This document shows positions 6,402 through 12,795 of a DNA stretch of 12,852 bases, in pieces (within the stretch, counting starts at the first letter, position 1; each line of letters opens with the position of its first letter). The stretch is taken from the NCBI GenBank assembly GCA_008932955.1, contig WBXE01000050.1:1-12852 (forward strand), written 5' to 3'. Origin of the DNA: Verrucomicrobiota bacterium. Its GTDB lineage: Bacteria; Verrucomicrobiota; Verrucomicrobiia; Verrucomicrobiales; Akkermansiaceae. The position numbers and the translations under genes were made by a program. The notes beneath the pieces are model-generated. The model saw nothing but the letters and a program-made list of their open reading frames with translations. It was not told the DNA's origin and did not search any database.

Positions 6402-7178
6402 ATGAATTGCAAATCGTTAGCGGGAAAAGTCGGTGTCGTGTTTGGCGTGGCAAACAAACGCAGCATCGCCTGGGCCATTGCGCAGGCATGGGCGGAACAA
6501 GGCGTGAAGTTGATTTTTAACTATCAGGGCGAACGCGTGAAGGACAACGTGGAGGAACTCACCGCCGCCTTTGGCGACGATGTCCCGCTCTATCCCTGTG
6601 ACGTCACTAGCGATGAGGAAATCGATACCTTTTTCCAAAATGTCCGCAAGCACACCGATCGGGTCGACTTATTGCTGCACTCGGTGGCCTACGCGCCGCG
6701 CGAGGCGCTCGAAGGTCATTTTCTGGCCACCAGTCGCGAGGCTTACCGGATGGCCCACGATATTTCCGCCTACTCGCTCATTGCCTTGGCGCAACGGGCT
6801 GAGCCCTTGATGACCGAAGGCGGCAGTATTGTGGCGATGAGCTATTATGGCGCCGAAAAGGTCATTCCGAACTACAATATCATGGGGGTGGCCAAGGCCA
6901 GCCTCGAAGCGAGTACCCGCTATTTGGCCTGGGATATGGGCAAGAAGTCGATCCGCGTCAATTGCATCAGTGCCGGTCCGGTGCAGACGCTCGCCGCGCG
7001 GGGCATCGGCGGGTTCGGTCATATGATCAAACAATACGGGGAGCGCGCGCCGCTGGGCCGCACCTGCAGCCTTGAGGAAATCGGTGCCACCGGCGTGTTC
7101 CTTGCCAGCGACGGCGCGGCCGCCATCACCGGTCAAGTCCTCTACGTGGACGGCGGCTATCAGATCATGGGGATGTAG
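6402..7178 (+). CDS. fabI: Enoyl-[acyl-carrier-protein] reductase (NADH), FabI
   Basis: FabI carries out the last step of each fatty-acid elongation cycle, reducing trans-2-enoyl-ACP with NAD(P)H in the cytoplasm; it is the target of triclosan. From the ATG at 6402 the protein has 258 residues (E. coli 262). It is a short-chain dehydrogenase-type fold with the atypical FabI nucleotide motif GVANKRSIAWAIA (about 15-27), the HSVAYAP loop, and catalytic Tyr148 (SYYGAEK), Tyr158 and Lys165 in the Y-x6-K arrangement, matching E. coli Tyr146, Tyr156 and Lys163. The end VLYVDGGYQIMGM is typical. ATG at 6390 and TTG at 6366 are in-frame alternatives, but 6402 (MNCKSLAGK) fits the family start best. 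No Shine-Dalgarno. A terminator-like hairpin follows. Identification is firm. Confidence 0.95.
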   Translation: MNCKSLAGKVGVVFGVANKRSIAWAIAQAWAEQGVKLIFNYQGERVKDNVEELTAAFGDDVPLYPCDVTSDEEIDTFFQNVRKHTDRVDLLLHSVAYAPREALEGHFLATSREAYRMAHDISAYSLIALAQRAEPLMTEGGSIVAMSYYGAEKVIPNYNIMGVAKASLEASTRYLAWDMGKKSIRVNCISAGPVQTLAARGIGGFGHMIKQYGERAPLGRTCSLEEIGATGVFLASDGAAAITGQVLYVDGGYQIMGM

Positions 7179-7224
7179 CCCTCCTCACTAACCTGAAGAT
7201 TTACCGCAGAGTCGCAAAGGCCAC

Positions 7225-7287
7225 AAAGGGGCGCAAAGTGGAATGGCCTATCGAGAAAAATCCGGTCTGACTCCGCGCCCCTTTTTT
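7225..7287 (+). terminator. Terminator-like hairpin after fabI
   Basis: AAAGGGGCGC (7225-7234) and GCGCCCCTTT (7275-7284) form a perfect 10-bp stem, and six T residues (7282-7287) close the 3' side. The 40-base loop is longer than usual, which lowers confidence, but position and T-run fit an intrinsic terminator of fabI. The left arm lies inside an A-rich repeat (about 7203-7238: CCGCAGAG...CGCAAAGG...CACAAAGG) of the type seen again at 8396, 10883 and 12796. Confidence 0.5.
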
Positions 7288-7354
7288 GTCATTTGTGAAC
7301 TTGCGCTAAGCAGTCGGCAGTTGCATGTGGCGGCTGCCGCTGCTAGACCACCCC

Positions 7355-8017
7355 ATGCCTCTTGCAGCGGTCATTTTCGATTTTGATGGCGTGGTGATCG
7401 ACTCCCACGATGCCCACGAGCGCTCATGGTTCGCATTGGCCAACGAACTCGGCCAGCCCTTCACCCGGGAAACCTTCGTCGCCACCTTCGGCCAGCGCAA
7501 TGAAAGTATCCTGCCCTTGCTCGGTTGGGCCGAGCCGGGCGATGTGGCGCACATCCAACAGCTCGGCGACCGCAAGGAGTCGCTCTACCGCGAAATCCTG
7601 CGCCAGGAAGGGATTGTACCTCTGCCCGGCGTCGTGGATTTGTTGGCTGATCTCAAAAAGCACGGCATTGCCTGTGCCATCGGCACCTCCACGCCACGCG
7701 CCAATGTCGAGTGCGTGCTCGCCATCACCGGCTTGGAAGGGTTTTTCCGCCACATGGCCACGGCCGAAGACGTCACGCATGGCAAGCCCGATCCCGAGGT
7801 TTTCCTCAAGGCTGCGGCCATGCTCGGTGCCGAGCCCGCCGCGTGCGTGGTCATCGAGGATGCCCAGGTCGGCATCCGCGCGGCCGTGGCTGCGGGCATG
7901 AAATCCGTGGCTGTGACAACCACCCATCCGGCGGAGGCGCTCGCGCCGGAAAACCCGCAGCGCATCGAGCCCTCCCTCGTGCCGGTGGACACCGCCTATC
8001 TGCGCGGGTTGTGGTAG
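7355..8017 (+). CDS. HAD-IA family phosphatase (phosphoglucomutase/phosphatase-like)
   Basis: A 220-residue haloacid-dehalogenase superfamily hydrolase with all four motifs: I, DFDGVVIDS with nucleophile Asp9 and acid Asp11; II, GTSTPRANVE with the Thr/Ser; III, Lys in GKPDPEVF; IV, the acidic pair in VIEDAQVGIRAA, followed by the AAGM-x-x-V turn. The helical cap between motifs I and II places it in subfamily IA, close to beta-phosphoglucomutase, phosphoglycolate phosphatase and sugar-phosphate phosphatases. The substrate cannot be told. ATG at 7355 begins MPLAAVIFDFDG, the usual distance to motif I; an in-frame ATG at 7325 would add ten non-conserved residues. It follows the fabI terminator, so it is probably transcribed on its own. 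Confidence 0.88.
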   Translation: MPLAAVIFDFDGVVIDSHDAHERSWFALANELGQPFTRETFVATFGQRNESILPLLGWAEPGDVAHIQQLGDRKESLYREILRQEGIVPLPGVVDLLADLKKHGIACAIGTSTPRANVECVLAITGLEGFFRHMATAEDVTHGKPDPEVFLKAAAMLGAEPAACVVIEDAQVGIRAAVAAGMKSVAVTTTHPAEALAPENPQRIEPSLVPVDTAYLRGLW

Positions 8018-8037
8018 GACGTGCGTCCCTGTGCCAG

Positions 8038-8084
8038 CATTATTGCGTCGGTCTGTGACCGCCGCAAGCCCATGCACATAGCGC
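8038..8084 (-). repeat. Interspersed palindromic repeat, copy 3 (CGGCGGTCACAG core)
   Basis: Read on the minus strand: GCGCTAT (8084-8078), a CATG-containing spacer, the same 12-base core CGGCGGTCACAG as at 1347-1358, then ACCG-x-CGCA and a GC-rich end. The shared order of blocks over about 47 bases, more than 6.5 kb apart and in opposite orientation, shows that the two are copies of one element. A short CGCTC-ATA-GAGCG hairpin sits next to it around 8102-8114. Confidence 0.65.
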
Positions 8085-8138
8085 ATCTATTGCGCACCGA
8101 CGCTCATAGAGCGCTACGGGCTTGTATAAAGAGAAAAG

Positions 8139-8211
8139 TGGAGCGTAGCGGATTCGAACCGCTGACCCCTTGCATGCCATGCAAGTGCTCTACCAACTGA
8201 GCTAACGCCCC
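8139..8211 (-). tRNA. tRNA-Ala, anticodon GGC
   Basis: On the minus strand a complete 73-nt cloverleaf is present: acceptor GGGGCGT pairing with ACGCTCC and containing the G3:U70 pair that identifies alanine tRNA; D arm GCTC/GAGC; anticodon stem CTTGC/GCAAG with loop ATGGCAT (anticodon GGC); T arm AGCGG-TTCGAAT-CCGCT; discriminator A. CCA is not encoded. It reads GCC and GCU codons. A T-rich run follows right after the 3' end and could end transcription. Confidence 0.97.
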
Positions 8212-8229
8212 GTGTGGGGTTCGCCGCGG

Positions 8230-8258
8230 AAGATGGCGGGATGGGCAGCGAGGTGCAA
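8230..8258 (-). promoter_or_regulatory. Possible promoter of tRNA-Ala
   Basis: On the minus strand TTGCAC (8258-8253) and CATCTT (8235-8230) are 17 bases apart and end about 18 bases before the mature tRNA 5' end, the expected place for a tRNA promoter. Match to consensus is moderate, so this is tentative. Confidence 0.35.
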
Positions 8259-8395
8259 GAGGTTTTTTGAAAAAATCGCACTAGGTGCCAAATTCGGCCG
8301 TTTTGGCGCTTGGCAGGAAACCAATGCACCGGCAGACCGGTAGAGGTAGGGTCGACGCATTACGCCCCCCATCGAACCAGTCGGGGCGGTTTGTT

Positions 8396-8427
8396 CCACA
8401 GAAGGCAACAAAGAAAACGAAGGTAAG
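8396..8427 (+). repeat. A-rich intergenic repeat (CCACAGAAGG...AAAACGAAGG)
   Basis: CCACAGAAGGCAACAAAGAA followed by AACGAAGG is a purine-rich unit built of loosely repeated ACAAAG/ACGAAG blocks. Related text stands at 7203-7238, 10883-10911 and 12796-12852, always between genes or at their edge. I recall such CACAGAGG-like units as frequent intergenic repeats in verrucomicrobial and planctomycete genomes; role unknown. Confidence 0.45.
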
Positions 8428-8772
8428 ATTTTTTTTTGGATTTTGGATTTAGTGCTTCTCTGCGCTCAGCAGCTTAGTTGGATCGCCGCGCTTGGTGCTA
8501 ATGAAGTCAGAAGCGGTCGCATGGTCCGCAACACGGCGGCAAACTGTGACCGGCGGTCGCTGGCGGAGAATTTCAGCAGCGAAGAGAAACTCATCAGGCA
8601 TAAGACGGTGTCAGTAGTTACGCTGGCCTTAGCCAGTCACGCAACGACACGTGCCAAGTGGCGTGTGAGCAAGAGGATACATGTGGCCTGGCCATCCTTG
8701 CCAGTGGTTGCCCATGTCTGGAGAATGCGCTTGCCGCGGGGAACACCAAGCATCACACTGTCTGACGAGACA

Positions 8773-10350
8773 ATGAACGGCAAACCGGTATGCATTTATG
8801 ATACGACCCTGCGCGACGGCACTCAGGGTGAGGGCTTTCAATTGTCAGGCTTGGACAAGCTGCGCATTGCCCAACGCCTGGATGACTTCGGGGTGGATTT
8901 TATTGAAGGCGGATGGCCGGGCTCCAATCCCAAGGATATTGAGTTTTTCCGCGAGGCGAAACTCCTTAGGCTCAAGCACGCCAGATTGGCGGCGTTTGGC
9001 TCGACGCGCCGCGCCGACAACCGGGTGGAGGATGATCCGCAAGTGCGTCTATTGCTAGAAGCCGAGACGCCAGTGGTTACCATCTTTGGCAAGAGTTGGG
9101 AACTCCAAGTCACCGAAGTCCTGCGCACCAGCATCGAGGAAAACCGCGCGATGATCCGCGATACCGTGGCCTATCTGGTCCAGCACGGACGCGAGGTGAT
9201 GTACGACGCCGAACATTTTTTCGATGGCTACAAGGACTCGCCCGAGCATGCGCTGGGCACCTTGGAAGCCGCCGCCGCAGGTGGCGCGGCCTGCCTGGTG
9301 CTCTGCGATACCAACGGCGGCACCCTGCCCAGCGAGATTTTGCAGATCTGCCAAGCGGTCAAAGCGCGCTTCCCAGAGGTGGCGTTTGGTATCCACACCC
9401 ACAACGATTGTGAGTTGGCTGTGGCCAATGCCCTCGCCGCGATCCGGGCCGGCGCCAGCCAAGTCCAAGGCACCATCAATGGCTATGGCGAGCGCACCGG
9501 AAATTGCAATCTAACATCCGTGATCCCGCTGCTCCAACTCAAACTCGGCCTCAGCGTGGTGCCCTGCTTGGAGAAGCTACGAGACCTGTCGTACTTTGTG
9601 GACGAGGTGTCCAACAACCCGCATTTTGCCCGCGCCGCGTTTGTCGGCAGTACCGCCTTTGCGCACAAGGGCGGCATGCACGTCAATGCCGTGCAAAAGC
9701 TCGCCCGTAGCTACGAACACATCCCGCCCGCCAGCGTCGGCAATTTTCAAAACATCCTGGTGTCAGAACTCAGCGGCCAGTCTAACATCCTTGTCAAAGC
9801 CGAGGCGCTCGGCATCCCCTTGGCCAAAGGCTCGCCGGAGGCCGCCGAGGTGTTGCGCCGCGTCAAGCAACTGGAAAACGACGGCTACTCGTTTGAGGCC
9901 GCCGATGGCTCGCTGGAATTGCTCATCCGGCGCGTCTTGGGAACTTGCGTCAAACCCTTCGAGTTGCACGAATACCACACCAGCTTCCGCCAGTATGGTG
10001 ATGGCCACACCCCAGTGTGCGAGGCCACCGTCAAACTCTCCGTTAACGGCGAGCGGGTGCTAACCGTCGCCGAGGGCCACGGGGTAGTCAACTCGCTGGA
10101 TCTGGCCTTGCGCAAGGCGTTGCGGCCGTTCTATCCGGAAATCGACGGGCTGGCACTGGTCGATTACAAGGTGCGCATCATCGATGGCCACGATGCCACT
10201 GCCGCCAAGACCCGCGTGCTGATGGTTAGCACCGATGGCAGCTACGACTGTGGCACGGTCGGTGTTTCCAAAAACATAATTGAAGCGAGTTGGCTGGCGT
10301 TGGTGGATGGCATCGAATGGTTCCTGCAACAGCGCCGCACGGGCCGCTGA
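8773..10350 (+). CDS. cimA: (R)-citramalate synthase
   Basis: Citramalate synthase condenses pyruvate and acetyl-CoA to (R)-citramalate, the first step of the threonine-independent route to isoleucine. From the ATG at 8773 the protein has 525 residues, the usual size. The N-terminal DRE-TIM barrel opens with IYDTTLRDGTQGEGFQ (Arg14, Asp15), continues with FIEGGWPGSNPKD, and has the metal site HTHND (His208, His210) and GYGERTGNCNL (237-247). A linker region with AHKGGMHVNAV follows, then the C-terminal LeuA-type allosteric domain (about 425-520, with EGHGVVNSLDLALRKAL). FIEGGWPGSNPKD and the overall length fit the CimA type rather than 2-isopropylmalate synthase or homocitrate synthase. The frame extends 110 codons upstream, but MNGKPVCIYDTTLRDG is the family start. 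Feedback control by isoleucine through the C-terminal domain is expected from the family. Confidence 0.92.
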   Translation: MNGKPVCIYDTTLRDGTQGEGFQLSGLDKLRIAQRLDDFGVDFIEGGWPGSNPKDIEFFREAKLLRLKHARLAAFGSTRRADNRVEDDPQVRLLLEAETPVVTIFGKSWELQVTEVLRTSIEENRAMIRDTVAYLVQHGREVMYDAEHFFDGYKDSPEHALGTLEAAAAGGAACLVLCDTNGGTLPSEILQICQAVKARFPEVAFGIHTHNDCELAVANALAAIRAGASQVQGTINGYGERTGNCNLTSVIPLLQLKLGLSVVPCLEKLRDLSYFVDEVSNNPHFARAAFVGSTAFAHKGGMHVNAVQKLARSYEHIPPASVGNFQNILVSELSGQSNILVKAEALGIPLAKGSPEAAEVLRRVKQLENDGYSFEAADGSLELLIRRVLGTCVKPFELHEYHTSFRQYGDGHTPVCEATVKLSVNGERVLTVAEGHGVVNSLDLALRKALRPFYPEIDGLALVDYKVRIIDGHDATAAKTRVLMVSTDGSYDCGTVGVSKNIIEASWLALVDGIEWFLQQRRTGR

Positions 10351-10405
10351 ATCTGAACGCCAGTGTGTGTAACATTCCGGTAAACGCCCGCGCAAGCCTC
10401 GACGC

Positions 10406-10858
10406 ATGAATCACACCACCTCACACGTTCCGCATCCGCGCATTGAAGAGCGGAGCAAAGCTGGCGCACATCTGACAAAACACGAGCATGCCGGGTTCAA
10501 CGGCCGCTTGGCGGTGGTGATCACCGACGCGGTGAGCACCATGTGGTGCGCTTACGTGTTTGCTGCCATTGCGCTAATCAGCTTGCCTGCAGCTTTGGAG
10601 TCTGGCACCGCCGCTATCGTCTCTTGGATTGCCCAAACATTTTTGCAATTGGTGCTGCTGTCGGTGATCATGGTCGGCCAAAAAGTCGCCGCCAAAGCCT
10701 CCGACAAACAGGCGCTGCAAACATATCGGGATGCCGAAGCCCTGCTTAAAATCCAGGATGAACTACACAAGTTGCTTAAAATCAACAACGAGCTAACCGA
10801 GGATATCCACCGCCGCACCGTTATGGCTTCACCGCCGGCAGCCCCTCCCGCAAGCTGA
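10406..10858 (+). CDS. Membrane protein with coiled-coil tail, unknown function
   Basis: A 150-residue protein. Residues 1-40 are soluble and His-containing. Two hydrophobic helices follow (about 44-64 and 70-92), separated by a short turn (ALESGT). A helical, charged tail comes next (about 97-136), with Leu at regular spacing (ALLKIQDELHKLLKINNEL) as in a coiled coil, and then a Pro/Ala-rich end. The order 'two helices, IMVGQ-x-V-x-x-x-A-x-D-K turn, long helix' resembles DUF1003-type and low-affinity iron permease-like small membrane proteins, but I cannot place it with certainty. It starts 55 bases after cimA and ends 58 bases before the next gene on the same strand, so a loose operon is possible. 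No Shine-Dalgarno. Confidence 0.7.
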   Translation: MNHTTSHVPHPRIEERSKAGAHLTKHEHAGFNGRLAVVITDAVSTMWCAYVFAAIALISLPAALESGTAAIVSWIAQTFLQLVLLSVIMVGQKVAAKASDKQALQTYRDAEALLKIQDELHKLLKINNELTEDIHRRTVMASPPAAPPAS

Positions 10859-10882
10859 AATTGTGGTCAATCGTGGCCAAGA

Positions 10883-10911
10883 AACCACGGATGAAAAGAC
10901 TCAAGACACAA
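10883..10911 (+). repeat. A-rich intergenic repeat fragment
   Basis: AACCACGGATGAAAAGACTC and the following AAGACACA lie between the membrane-protein gene and the methyltransferase. They resemble the A-rich units at 7203, 8396 and 12796 and argue that translation of the next gene starts after them, at 10917, rather than at the in-frame GTG at 10863. Confidence 0.35.
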
Positions 10912-10916
10912 TACGC

Positions 10917-11996
10917 ATGCCTCACACCGCAGTCCCACCCTCGTCGCCATGGTTGATCCGCATCTCGGAAATTTTTGGGGATGCGCTGCCAGAGCTTCTC
11001 GGTCAATTTGCTGCCTCATCCAGCACCCAGCTCGGCCACGAATACTATCTGATCCGGCCGACCGACCCATTGGCGTTGCGGCAGACGGCAGCGGCCATGT
11101 TCATTCGGTGGCAGATACCGGTGCAGCATAGTTGGCCCTGCAACCCGCGTGCCATGCTTGGCTTTGTGGAAAAGGCGGCCCAGGCCTTGGCGCGCAAATT
11201 TGCCGCTTCGCAGCCGCAAATGTTACTAGTCGGCGTGTTGGATCCGAGTTCGGCTGATACCTATTACCGCAAGCTCGCCTCCAACTTGCGCGGACGGGCG
11301 CTGCAATTATTCCCGGTGCCTACGCTGGCGCCGACCGAAGTCGAGGCTCAGGATCCGGATGCGGCCACGCTGTTTTGCTTGCTCGGCAACGAGGGGCTGT
11401 TCTGCGGCGTGCAAACCCCCAGGCTGGCAAACGGGTTCTATCCGGGAGGCACCCGCTTCATCAGTCAAAACGCACCCGCCACCATCAGCCGCGCCGGTGC
11501 CAAAGTCGCCGAGGCACTCCATTACCTGCGCTTGCATCGCCAGCCGCCACCCCCGCCAGACCATTGGCTAGAACTCGGTGCCAGCCCGGGCGGCATGACC
11601 TCCGAATTGCTCGCTAGAGGCTACCGGGTCACTGCGGTGGACCGTGCCCCGCTGCACCCGCGTCTAGCCGCCGCCCCGGGCCTGACGTATGTCTGTGGCG
11701 ATGCCAGCACATTCCGGCCGCCGGATGGCACCCGCTACGCGGCTATTCTATCGGATATGAATGGCCCGGCGGGCGACTCGCTGGCAGCCGTGTTGAGGCT
11801 AGCAAAAAACTTATTGCCTGGGGGGTTGGTGATTTTCACGCTCAAGACTGCCGGGGTCAGTAGCAGCGAAGAGGTTCAGCGTTTGTGTGCCGAGGTCACT
11901 GCCTGGGCCGCTGGTGGTGGCTTGCGCCTGTTAGCCCAAACCCACCTGACATACAACCGCCACGAGTTCACGCTGTTTTTTGAGGCGTTTGCCTAG
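10917..11996 (+). CDS. RlmM-like SAM-dependent rRNA 2'-O-ribose methyltransferase
   Basis: E. coli RlmM methylates the 2'-OH of C2498 in 23S rRNA. The protein here has 359 residues (E. coli RlmM 366) and the same layout: a divergent N-terminal half, then an FtsJ-type Rossmann methyltransferase domain. The SAM-binding loop is LGASPGG (220-226). The K-D-K-E catalytic tetrad is complete: Lys196 in SRAGAKVAEAL, Asp280 in SDMNG, Lys310 in FTLKTAG and Glu350 in NRHEFTLF. The blocks around each residue align with E. coli RlmM, but overall similarity is low, and the N-terminal part lacks an obvious THUMP pattern, so the exact target base is inferred. ATG at 10917 is chosen because upstream sequence is repeat-like. 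The stop stands two bases from the stop of the convergent metalloprotease gene. Confidence 0.8.
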   Translation: MPHTAVPPSSPWLIRISEIFGDALPELLGQFAASSSTQLGHEYYLIRPTDPLALRQTAAAMFIRWQIPVQHSWPCNPRAMLGFVEKAAQALARKFAASQPQMLLVGVLDPSSADTYYRKLASNLRGRALQLFPVPTLAPTEVEAQDPDAATLFCLLGNEGLFCGVQTPRLANGFYPGGTRFISQNAPATISRAGAKVAEALHYLRLHRQPPPPPDHWLELGASPGGMTSELLARGYRVTAVDRAPLHPRLAAAPGLTYVCGDASTFRPPDGTRYAAILSDMNGPAGDSLAAVLRLAKNLLPGGLVIFTLKTAGVSSSEEVQRLCAEVTAWAAGGGLRLLAQTHLTYNRHEFTLFFEAFA

Positions 11997-11998
11997 CC

Positions 11999-12364
11999 TC
12001 ATTCCAAGCCCCGGTCCGACACTTCGTCCTCATCCCAACCCAGGTAGTGGCCGAGCTCATGCAGCAGGGTGGTGCCCACCTCGTCGCGATAGTCTTGTTC
12101 GTCTTGCTCCACCCATTCCCACAGGTTTTCCACAAACAGGCGGATGTGGGGGATTTCTTCCGGTGTTGGCTCGTCTAGCAGGCAGGTGCCTTCAAACAGG
12201 CCCAGCTCATCGCCTTCCAGTTCGGCGTCGGTGGGATTCATGCCCGGCCGCGGTTCAAAGGATATTACGCATCGCTTAGCCGCTGCCTGCACGTCGTGCG
12301 GCAGGATTTTGACCAAGGCCTTGACTTCCTCATCCGCCCAACGGCTCAGTGTCTCGAAGTTCAT
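11999..12364 (-). CDS. Small zincin-type metallopeptidase family protein
   Basis: A 121-residue protein of the minimal 'metallopeptidase family / Zincin_1' type: an N-terminal helical part (MNFETLSRWADEEVKALVKILP), a beta region with PHIRLFVENLW, and a C-terminal zinc motif HELGHYLGWDEDEV, with His102, Glu103 and His106 and a following acidic stretch (Asp111-Glu114) that may hold the third ligand. The family is small, cytoplasmic and poorly understood; it matches in length. A role as an active protease is inferred only from the motif. Start at the ATG at 12364; the frame extends upstream to 12406 without family character. It converges on the RlmM-like gene with only two bases between the stop codons and no room for separate terminators, so the transcripts should overlap. 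Confidence 0.82.
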   Translation of the reverse strand: MNFETLSRWADEEVKALVKILPHDVQAAAKRCVISFEPRPGMNPTDAELEGDELGLFEGTCLLDEPTPEEIPHIRLFVENLWEWVEQDEQDYRDEVGTTLLHELGHYLGWDEDEVSDRGLE

Positions 12365-12538
12365 ATGGGTGAGATAGCCGCGATCGCCCCGCCGGGCAAG
12401 TGCCAAGTGAGGCCCGCGCCACAGCAGTGGTCCGGGCAGATTCGGGACTCCTTACCTCCGTGACGTGAAAATGACAGTTGTAGTGAAATCTATAGCGCGC
12501 CAATTGCATGCTTGAATGGTTGAACGGGACGAAGAAGA

Positions 12539-12580
12539 CCTCTGATGAGGAGGATTGCGCGGATTGAAATATCACAATCC
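12539..12580. repeat. Two small hairpins
   Basis: CCTC-TGAT-GAGG (12539-12550) and GGATTG (12561-12566)/CAATCC (12575-12580) are perfect short stems. They lie upstream of the tandem hairpins and may belong to the same structured or repetitive segment. Confidence 0.4.
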
Positions 12581-12654
12581 AAGGACCCCGTCCATGCGCC
12601 CGGCATTTGTCCGGGGCCTCACTTGTCAAGGGGGGGGCGCCTCCAGGAGAATCA

Positions 12655-12700
12655 AAGGGGGGAGTGCCCCCCTTGCCAGAAGTTATCGGGGACCCGATAA
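12655..12700. repeat. Tandem strong hairpins
   Basis: AAGGGGGG-AGTG-CCCCCCTT (12655-12674) is a perfect 8-bp stem with a 4-base loop. Eight bases later TTATCGGG-GA-CCCGATAA (12683-12700) is a second perfect 8-bp palindrome. CAAGGGGGG at 12627-12635 could pair with the same CCCCCCTTG (12667-12675), so two alternative folds exist. No T-run follows. Confidence 0.65.
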
Positions 12701-12795
12701 GGTAGCTGGCCCAATATCGAGTCACCTAAAAACCGCACAATCCACAAAATTCTCTACTATTTATCTGTCACCATGTGATGATATTTGGACCAAGA

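Larger units (their letters stand above)
8212..8772. other. Gene-free stretch between tRNA-Ala and cimA, including a long cimA leader
   Basis: About 560 bases. The left part holds the likely tRNA promoter, a GCCAAA/TTTGGC inverted repeat near 8287-8308 and an A-rich repeat (8396-8427) followed by a run of T residues. The right part, 8443-8772, stays open in the cimA frame for 110 codons from a TTG, but the translation has no family character. It contains small hairpins such as CTGGC-CTTA-GCCAG (8623-8636) and TGGCC-T-GGCCA near 8685. I saw no recognisable riboswitch, T-box or Leu/Ile/Val-rich leader peptide. Confidence 0.5.

Noticed and set aside
8443..8772. An N-terminal extension of CimA starting from TTG at 8443
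   Set aside because: The extension has no family character and the conserved CimA start is at 8773; the total of 635 residues would be unusual for the family.
12541..12571. CTGATGA followed by GAAA 17 bases later, like the core of a hammerhead ribozyme
   Set aside because: The intervening bases cannot form stem II: the bases next to the two core boxes give at best G-T then A-A opposites, and no cleavage-site stem was found. It is most likely chance.
12330..12725. Minus-strand frame of 131 codons upstream of the metalloprotease
   Set aside because: The translation is made of hairpin and gap sequence without motifs, and it overlaps the start of the metalloprotease in another frame.
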